DNA of 64,000 nt, taken from NCBI GenBank assembly GCA_003254905.1, contig QANU01021212.1, positions 1 through 64,000 of the forward strand. The letters run 5' to 3'. The position numbers and the translations under genes are program-made. Every line of letters begins with the position of its first letter. Within the stretch, counting starts at the first letter, position 1. The stretch comes from Nissolia schottii (lineage: Eukaryota; Streptophyta; Magnoliopsida; Fabales; Fabaceae). Below the pieces are notes generated by a model. The model was not told where the DNA came from and ran no database searches. It worked only from the letters and a program-made list of their open reading frames with translations. Below are positions 56,423 through 64,000 of the stretch, one piece after another.

Positions 56423-56846
56423 TGTTTGCATGTGCTATCGTTCACGTTTGATCATGTTATAATTAATTTTCTCATATGATGTGCCTATGTTAATACATAT
56501 CGTCATAAGTGTGATTATGCAATATCATGCCCTGAATTGATGATTGTGTTTTTTATAATGTAGCAAGCATTCTTTTATGTTCATAATCATGCATATACAT
56601 ATATATATACACACACACACACACATATATATATACACACACACACATATATATATACACACACATATATATATATACACACACACACATGAGAGAGAGA
56701 GAGATTGAGAGAAATCAAGAGTGGGGATACATTTGAAAATAAGGAAACAAAAGTTAGAATGAGGAGTGTCAATAGCTTTACCCCACGTTGAATAAGGAGT
56801 AAAGTTTACATGTTGTTTAAGGAGTACAATAAATATAATAGTTCAA
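56423..56846. other. Spacer with compound microsatellite
   Basis: Non-coding flank of the LTR. The compound microsatellite at 56592-56706 takes up much of it. The minus-strand open frame at 56587-56772 is an artefact of that repeat. Confidence 0.6.
56592..56706. repeat. Compound (TA)n/(CA)n/(GA)n microsatellite
   Basis: Alternating blocks of TATATA and CACACA repeated three to four times, then ATGAGAGAGAGAGA. Block alternation suggests duplication of a TA-CA module. Confidence 0.9.
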
Positions 56847-56972
56847 CCAACGGGGGTTGGTCCAAGTGGTAAGCGGCTTAGTATCCTTTAAGTAAGGTCC
56901 CGAGTTCGAGACCTTGTGTACGCAGTTATGCTAAGCCTTGGATACTAGGCAGACAACCTAAAAAAAATATAT
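56847..56972 (+). mobile_element. tRNA-derived SINE, about 126 bp
   Basis: It has box A-like TTGGTCCAAGTGGTAAG (from 56856) and box B-like CCGAGTTCGAGACC (from about 56899), and an A-rich/AT tail. Flanks ATATAATAGTTCAA (56833-56846) and ATATAATAGTGCAA (56973-56986) are a target duplication with one mismatch. It is a different family from the SINE at 49238. Confidence 0.85.
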
Positions 56973-58330
56973 ATATAATAGTGCAATAATTTAGAAACCT
57001 CTCTCTCTATATATTTATTTATTTTGATGGATGATTGATGATCATTTCAAGCCAATTAAACCTTCGTTTCAATACAAGTTGTAGAATATTGATTGACTTA
57101 AAAATTTGTCATTTGAAGTTACATCATGAATGAAGGTTTTATTATTGTTATTTATGGATGTTGCGTTTTGGTGTTTGTTAATATAATTTTGTTAAATGAT
57201 AAGTATTAAAATATATAGTGACATAACATAATTTTATTGTCTTATTAATCTACGTCAATATATAATCAATATCATTGTAAATTCTTTATCAAAAATCACC
57301 TAAATAATTAATGTAATGACATTTTTAATTATTAAAAAAATAAAGTGATAAAAATTTTTAGAGGACTAATATATTCACCTTTTAAAATTGGAGGGCCAAA
57401 ATGGGTTAGCGGCTATGAGATTATTGGGCCGTTTGACTTATTTTTTTAAAAAATAATTTTTTACTTAAATTTTTAGGGGCGTTTATTTTGAGGTAAGAAA
57501 ATATATGAATCTGATCTTCAATAATGTCATTCTCAGTCATTTTAAAAATTTAGTTTGTTTCACAAATATAATTCATGATAATATTTTTCTAGATTTCTAG
57601 GAATAAATTACAAACATTTTTTTTATTGATATTGCATACTTTTGAACATATGTTTGTTAATTATCAAAATACCCTTAATAAGTTTAGTTATATTATTATT
57701 ATTATCATTATCATCATTATTTTTCAAAATAAAAGTTACACTTAAAAAATTATAAATAAACAATTGTAAATTTGAAAAAAAAAGTTTAACTTGTATCAAA
57801 CAATATAAAGTTATAAATTAATTTTTAAAATGGTTCTCAACTCATCTAAATTAATTAAATATGACATTAAAAAGATAAAATGAGTGAAAACAGTGTTAGT
57901 GTGGAAAGATATGTGTCAAGAAGAAAAAAAAAATGTAGAGAAAAATTAAATAATAATGAGAATAAATTAGTCTTACCTAATAATAGTGGTGATAAATTAG
58001 TCTTTTTACACATTAATTTCATTCCTAAACAATGAGAATAAATTAGTCTTTTTGCACATTAACTTATAATTTTTTTATAAAACATAAAAAAAACTTTAAA
58101 CTATATTTAAATACTCTTAAATTATAAAAATATATTTTTTTTCTTAAAAAAAAATAAAATCCAAACAAATCTTATATTTTATTTTAAAAAAAACTTTTAT
58201 TTTAAGTCTATTTAAACAAAAAACAAAAACTAATCAAGTTTTCATTCTTGAGCCAAGGACATTCGAGTCATCATCGCTGGGTTGGGGCCACGAGACAATC
58301 CACCTGCTTGAACGTTTGGTATTAGTAATC
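56973..58330. other. AT-rich spacer upstream of the myotubularin gene
   Basis: No gene supported. 57470-58210 has scattered AAACAAAT/ATTTGTTT-type words that may be a decayed fold-back element. The last 150 bp should contain the myotubularin promoter; CT-rich sequence at 58365-58382 is probably leader. Confidence 0.45.
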
Positions 58331-58473
58331 TTCAACAATCTATTCCTACGCACACAAACGACCCCTCTCTCTCTCTCTCTGCCCTTCGCGTCACACACAC
58401 ACGCTTTTCGCTCGCGAACACTCGTCGGAACCAGAGCTCCTCCGCCGTCGCCGTCGCCGTCGCCTTGGCGGGC

Positions 58474-61400
58474 ATGGATGTGCCCAAACCCCGCTCGACT
58501 CGAGCAACGTCCCTGAGGGACGCCACCGAGTCCTCAAAGATGGAAGGCACCGGTAGCTGGGATGCTCTCGAATGGACCAAAATTGAGGTCTCCCCTCACT
58601 CTTCCAATTCAATCTCTTTCTCTCTTCTTTTTACGCTCTCATTTTTTTTTTCTCTCTCTCGTTAGTTTTTCTGATTGTAATTTGATTTCGCTGCAGCCAA
58701 TTTCGCGCTACGTCTCGCATGCGAATCTCGATTTCTTGCTCGAGGAGGAGCAAGTTCTTGCCGAAGTATGCATTTCCTTGAATTTTCTTTCTATTTATTT
58801 TTTTCCTTTTAATTCTGAAGAATCGTGAAAATTCACCATTTGTGGCTGTTGTTTTGGTACTCGGGGTTTGTTGTTGTGTGATCCATGCAGCAGTTACGGC
58901 AAACTTTCACCTTTTTATTAGAAAAAATTGTTTTCTGGCTTATTTATTTATTTAGTTATTTTTTATGTACTGTGAATGTGCCAAAATGTGCGGAAACTGG
59001 AATGTGAGAATAGTGCAAATATCGTTAAGAGGTAATTTGGGATAGGCCAAATGCATTGTTAGGTCTGAAGCCAGCTCCGTAAAGAATAAGAAGAGTCATA
59101 AGTTGTATGGAACTTGATATTTTATTTATCTAAGGAGGTAACTAACTGCATTACCTGAAAACTTGATTAGGGTTATAAGTTCTTTTGTGTTTTTTACTGC
59201 CACGTATGTATGAACGCATACGTTACACGATCCGCGCTTGCTGAGTTTGACACGTTCAACAAGTACAATCTGATAATTGAGTATCCCTATGAAAATTCTG
59301 TCATTACACACATGCTGGTATATAACATCGTAGTAAAGATATTGATGTGCAAGGTTGCGTTAGACATCTTGCTATCCATTTTCAGTATAGTGGTGTTTGA
59401 TAAATGAGCTTTTTGTGTTCGATTCACCTGAAAGCATTTAAGATATTTGGTTATGACATTGCTTTGGAGTTGCATTCATGTGTTCTTTGACCTGTGTATT
59501 AAATGGGACTTGGCTGCTAGCGGACAGTAAGAGCAAATGTAACGCCTATCATGAGAAAGATAGATGACAGCTATAAAGCACCCAAGTTGACATTGACAAG
59601 GGTTTGCTAGGCTCAAAATTTGTATCCCTTTTGACGTTGGGATGGGACTTATTCTCTTTGACCTCTCATTGCTCTCTGGACAATAGGGTAACAGGGATGT
59701 GAGGCAAGTAACTAGCATGCTGATACTCCTTCCACAGGGTTAAGGTTTCAGGAATCTTTCTCACTCTTAGGTCCCTAGGACGCTTCTTTGTCCCCAGATT
59801 CAAATCCATTTTCTCGTTAGCTATGTTGGATGGCCCTCTTGTTTCCTACGGAATATTCTTCCAAGCATTTAATGCAGCAGCTAAACATGCACCGCATCAG
59901 GGTGCCCAGCTTTAGAGCTTAGGTGCTACCTTTGTAGCGCATGCCCAATAGAGAAGGGACATGGAACGATGTGGTGGAGGCTTGTTGGCTGGGCAGATGT
60001 TGACAGGTCTCCAAGTCAACTATTGAGGATTAAGTGTGTCAGAGTTTACGGAGGTGGCAAGTAATCTAATTGGAAGTTTAACAGCAAATGATATCCACTT
60101 GCTGATTCAGTTGAAGAGATGCTTGTGGATACTTTAGACCTTCCCTGTAATAGAGGCCCTTCGCACATGGTCATGAAGCCTCAATGTGGGCCTCCTTCAC
60201 TATGGAGCCTTACCAAGCCACATGGGATAGTTCACAAACAAGGGGCATACCACTGTCTGGATGACATATTAGACACTGGGGTATTGACTTTTCTGTAAAT
60301 GTCATAACTAAATATCTTATAGTTTTGTCCAAAAAAAAAAAAAAAACTTATAAATAGGTTTCAAAGTACTGGAGAAAATGATATATCTGCTTTCCTAATG
60401 CCTCTTAGATATATTTATTTTAGTGCTATCAGGCAATTAAAGAGGCAACATTTTCCTCAATTGGTCGTTGATTAATTGCTACAAAAGATCAATAATATAA
60501 TTGGGTTAGCTTTACCACCCTTTTTGACGTTAATAGCTATATATAGTTATTTTACTTTTAATTAAATGACATTTCAAACAAAGGAAACGATCATTGCCCT
60601 TTAGGAAGTAAAAGGGTGACAAACCATGTGTTCCCTCAGGCAGGTGAAATGAATGACCTAACGTCCTGGCTGTCTAATTGTGTATGCAATGACAATGGAG
60701 ATTTTAATAGATAGTTTGGTCTATATATTTTCCACCTAGTTGTGGAATTGATTAACAAACTCTGGCTTCTTTGTTTTCGATTTAGAAATTTCCCATGGCT
60801 TTACTTTGACTTGACCTCTCTTGGTTTACAGACAATCTTCCCCCCCCCCCCGGAAGATGTGTTGAGCTTGATGTGCAAAATTAGGGGACTTATTTCTGAA
60901 ATGCATAACAAATTGATTAGAATTGACAAGGATGTGCAAAAAAATATTGGATGCATAGAAAGAGGTACAACAATAGGAAAGGAGAAAAAAGATAAAGATG
61001 ATCTGAGTGTTAGGGAAATGACAAAGAATTACAAGTTACCTAAGGAATCTTTTAATAAATTATCGAGACCATGTCCCTGTATAACAAACTACGACAAAAT
61101 ATACTCAGCATAGAAAATTCTCTGATTCCTCTCCAGTGTGAACCTTTAACTAATATCTGGGATGAAAATTACCTAGGAAAGAGAAGGCTGAGAAATTCCT
61201 TTCAAATTTGAACCTTTTGCGAACTTATACCATTGATACAAGTTTTGATGTTTTAATTTGCTTTCAATCTGTTTGAATGAATTTATTGCATGAAATTAAG
61301 CTGTATGGTGTTTATTTTCAGGGACATGGTGTTGTTCTTGTTAATACGGATGATGCGGGTATGTTGATGGTAACAAATTATCGTCTTCTTTTTCTGGTAA

Positions 61401-64000
61401 GTTCGTCATGTAATATTTCTTGCACTACACCTGAATTATAGTTTTTAACAAGGTACAATGATGCAGCAGTAGTCTCGAATTTGTGATTTGGTGACCTTCC
61501 CTTTTTCCAATTATTTGGCTCATTGGCCAAATGATTAAAAATTTCAGCTCCTGATTTTTGTTTCTGGATTCGTGCACATTTTTTGTCTACTTTAGCTGCG
61601 TGTCTGTGATATTGTGTTACCTGCCTCTCTCTCTCTCTCTCTCTATGTGTGTGTGTGTATTCCATTTTGACTATATACCTTCTTATTAGCTTCATTTCAT
61701 TTTTCTAGAGTGAGGGAACTAGAAAAGTTATTGCCCTTGGAACGATCCCACTTGGAACCATCGAGAAGTTCAACAAGATAGTAAGTTCATGCAAATTTTC
61801 TTACAAACTACTCTCTTTTGTGTGTATGCTTTTGCTACAAACTACTCTCTTGTGTGTATGCTTTTGCTATGTTGTATGGACGTGTGTTAGATTGACTTAG
61901 CTCCCTCGTGTCATCTGCTTCAAATATATTTTGACAAATAATTTTGACATACTATAAAGTTGTACTTGAATTTAAATTCTAATAGTTATTTTGGATTGGC
62001 TATGTTTTTCAGCATATTGTTTATTTTACAGTTAAAATTTACTCATAAAGTGTAGAATATTTACAGTCGCCAGATATTTACCAATTGTCGTGGTTATCAC
62101 CAATACAAAATTGGTATTACAGTTTACAAATATGAGCCTTACTTCATCTATTATTTATTTATCTATTTATTAATTTTGTTTTTGTTTTAATTGACCTTCT
62201 GTTTGCTACTGGTTTGTGTGCTCATATTAGGTCAGCCATAATAATGAGTGTTTGTATCCTCTCTATTTCTATTAATTTTTTAAAAAGAATTTAACTGTAT
62301 TTGTGTTATGGTGTGTTATCAACCAATAAGTGTGCTTGTGCATCTTTATTCTGATTCCCATTTTTGTTGAGTGCTGTTTTGTATCAATAATTTGGAACCT
62401 CATTTGTATTGCTCTCATTGAAATGCAGGTTGTAAAGGTTCAATCAAATGCTCGTCAATTAGACAAGACGCCTCCACAAAGATTGCTCCAGGTGATTGGT
62501 ATGCTCTCGGATAAGCTCTTATTGCTTATATTGTCTTTTAAATATTCAGTTGATGAAATTACTATGCAAGATTTGTACATAATGCTTATAAATTAATAAA
62601 TGGAAGAAAGATCTTATAGTTGATTGAAGTTAAAAACTTATCATGAAATGCTATAACTATATATGGATTTCTACTTTTTTTATTGTATTTTACTTTGGTC
62701 CAACTATTGTGGATGAGCATTCTGGAAACGCAATGATGTTTCGTGTCCTCGATAAATTTTCTAGATTTGGTTTAGGTCCTTGAATTTTTTATTTTTATTT
62801 TTGTTTTGGTTTAAACATATTAGAAATATTTGGTTTTAGTCCGTAACATATTATAAATGATTTGGTTTTAGCCCCTGTCATGAGCGAGACTTTGTTAACG
62901 GCTGATATGACTAACAAAGTGTTACGCCAATAGTCTCATGTGAGCAAAATAAACCTACCTAACTTATAACTCGGTCCAAACCCGACCCTTAACTCGCTAT
63001 TTGACCCGGATTGGGGTTGTGTGTGAGTCATGATTTGGGAACAAATCCGGGTCAAATAGTGGGTTATGGGTCAGCTTGGGCTTGATTATGGGTCGAGTTA
63101 GTTTTTTGTTCACATGACACTATTGATGAGACAGTTTGTTAGCCATAACAGAGCTCTACTGACGGTAGGGACTAAAATCAAATATTTCTAATATGTTTGG
63201 ACCAAAACAAATTTGTTTTTTTCAGGGATCTAAACCAAATATCTGAAATTTGTGAGGGACTTGAAACATAGTCAAACCTAATTTATACATCACGTCCCTT
63301 GTGTGATTTTTCTTGAAGAAGAATGTGTTGTCATATTGCCAAAAAAGGTGCAGTCAATGTAGTCTTCTTTATTCTCTGTCTTTACATAATATGCTTTTAA
63401 GGTTGTTTTGCAAATCGACTTGATGAGGACTATAGTTCCCTCAGTTTTCAATTTTTGCAACTAATGAGGGGCTTTCTAGATTTTAAAGCATTTATGATTT
63501 ATTTTGATTGAATAGTTCAGAAGGTTTCCATGTAGTTTCCTTTCTTTTGTTGTTATTTTTATTGTTCTTTTCAATTTGTATTTGTTGTAAAGCACATGTT
63601 AGATATGCTGCGGGAGTTGGTAGATTGCTTTATTGGTGTTTTTTCTCCCTCTATGCTGTTTGTGTTTTCCCTTTTCTTTGTTAAGGAGGATTCATTATCC
63701 TTCAAATTTGTTATATTTTGTTTTCACTTTTCTCTATCTTAATTTCCTGTTCTATTGAAAGCCATTTATCTTTGCTTGGCTATGCAGGAAAAGACATGAG
63801 AATTATAGTCTTCAGTTTCAGGCCTCGTACAAAACAGGTAATTCTACGAAGTGCATCTTATGTGCAGCTTAAAATGTGTTATTGAGACACTACATGACTT
63901 CATCATACAAAGATTGAATGAGTTACAAACCCTAGTTTCTAATTCAGCAAGTCTTTCAGATAATCCCTGAACATGAAAAGTTGTTTTATTTTTATTTTTG
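58474..64000 (+). CDS. MTM: Myotubularin-type phosphoinositide 3-phosphatase, 5' part
   Basis: Myotubularins remove the 3-phosphate from PI3P and PI(3,5)P2 on membranes. Six exons are visible: 58474-58587, 58697-58765, 61322-61396, 61709-61780, 62429-62498 and 63788-63837. They join in frame to 150 codons, and the gene runs off the right edge. Sequence features are SLRD...KMEGTGSWDALEWTK (residues 13-36), then the PH-GRAM membrane-binding domain from about residue 45 (LLEEEQVLAEGHGVVLVN, TNYRLLFLSEGTRKVIALGT, IPLGTIEKFNKIVVKVQ, GKDMRIIVFSFRPRTKQ). This matches the N-terminus of Arabidopsis MTM1/MTM2 as I know them. The catalytic CX5R domain lies outside the window, so activity cannot be judged. 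The start ATG lies after a GCC/GTC-rich leader with no upstream in-frame ATG nearby. Confidence 0.93.
59490..60300. other. Compositionally distinct block in myotubularin intron 2
   Basis: This stretch is clearly less AT-rich than the rest of the intron and has no open frame of note on either strand. It looks like inserted DNA, probably an old transposon piece, but I find neither terminal repeats nor a recognisable protein. It ends near a poly-A run at 60329-60345, which would fit a retroposed insert. Confidence 0.35.
60742..61113 (+). other. Unassigned 123-codon open frame in myotubularin intron 2
   Basis: The latter part, after the poly-C run at 60841-60851, reads like coding sequence (EDVLSLMCKIRGLISEMHNK, then a K/D/E-rich helical stretch) and is preceded by a plausible acceptor TTTACAG at 60825-60831. 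I do not recognise it. It could be a scrap of a captured gene or chance. Confidence 0.3.
61623..61658. repeat. (CT)n(GT)n microsatellite in myotubularin intron 3
   Basis: CT units followed by GT units, between exons 3 and 4. Confidence 0.85.
62736..63269. mobile_element. Fold-back MITE in myotubularin intron 5, 534 bp
   Basis: The arms align along most of their length. The left arm begins ATGTTTCGTGTCC and has GATTTGGTTTAGGTCC, TTTTGTTTTGGTTTAAACAT and ATTAGAAATATTTGGTTTTA. The right arm, read on the other strand, begins ATGTTTCAAGTCC and has the same words in the same order. The centre continues the stem (TATTTGACCCGGATT against AATCCGGGTCAAATA). It has no coding capacity. The target duplication is not clear. 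A related half-copy is at 13925-14160. Confidence 0.8.

Noticed and set aside
56587..56772. 61-codon minus-strand frame rich in Val, Tyr, Cys
   Set aside because: It is the translation of the compound microsatellite.
56853..56920. Possible tRNA gene
   Set aside because: Same reasoning: SINE head with its own duplication and A-rich tail.

Overview
This window is nuclear DNA from a dicot plant, most likely a legume. The genes have many short GT-AG introns, the spacers are AT-rich, and there are plant-type CACTA, LINE, SINE, MITE and LTR elements. The coding genes most resemble Arabidopsis LTA3, a cytosolic pyruvate kinase, a DUF3475/DUF668 protein and a myotubularin. The legume assignment is inference from repeat style and gene character; I cannot name the species. 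Three ambiguous bases (n) occur, at 5887, 8538 and 53077.

Layout. 1-524 is the right end of an LTR that interrupts a CACTA (En/Spm) transposon. 525-5106 is the rest of that CACTA element: a TNP2-type transposase gene with one in-frame stop, then a subterminal repeat array, then the 3' terminal inverted repeat. 5107-6611 holds retroelement-like debris and a second, decayed CACTA-type end with an 82-bp tandem repeat. 7300-13800 carries a tandem duplication of a small secreted defensin-like gene (two copies, both on the minus strand), split by about 3.6 kb of younger DNA that includes an L1-type LINE. 13900-16730 is repeat debris: a fold-back repeat half, an LTR-like block and an RTE-type LINE.

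18119-28562 (+) is a complete 23-exon gene for the E2 subunit (dihydrolipoamide acetyltransferase) of the mitochondrial pyruvate dehydrogenase complex, with two lipoyl domains. 29857-36538 (-) is a complete 16-exon cytosolic pyruvate kinase gene. The two converge tail to tail, so the enzyme that makes cytosolic pyruvate lies next to a subunit of the complex that consumes it in mitochondria; I see no sign of shared regulation. 37968-39604 is a solo LTR. 39605-48130 is a gene-poor, AT-rich stretch with a hAT-type MITE.

49740-51536 (+) is a single-coding-exon DUF3475/DUF668 gene with a 1.4-kb intron in its 5' leader that carries a SINE. 53200-56422 is a nest of two opposite-facing LTRs beside a decayed reverse-strand coding region. 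A second SINE lies at 56847-56972. From 58474 to the right edge is the 5' part (six exons, 150 codons) of a myotubularin-type phosphoinositide 3-phosphatase gene; the rest is outside the window.

I did not find an obviously new biological system. The most unusual observations are the active-site substitutions in the pyruvate kinase, the split defensin-like duplication, the antisense coding relic next to the nested LTRs, and several transposon insertions that can be delimited to the base by their target-site duplications. All gene models were built by eye from splice sites and reading frame; the exon sums of all complete models are multiples of three.
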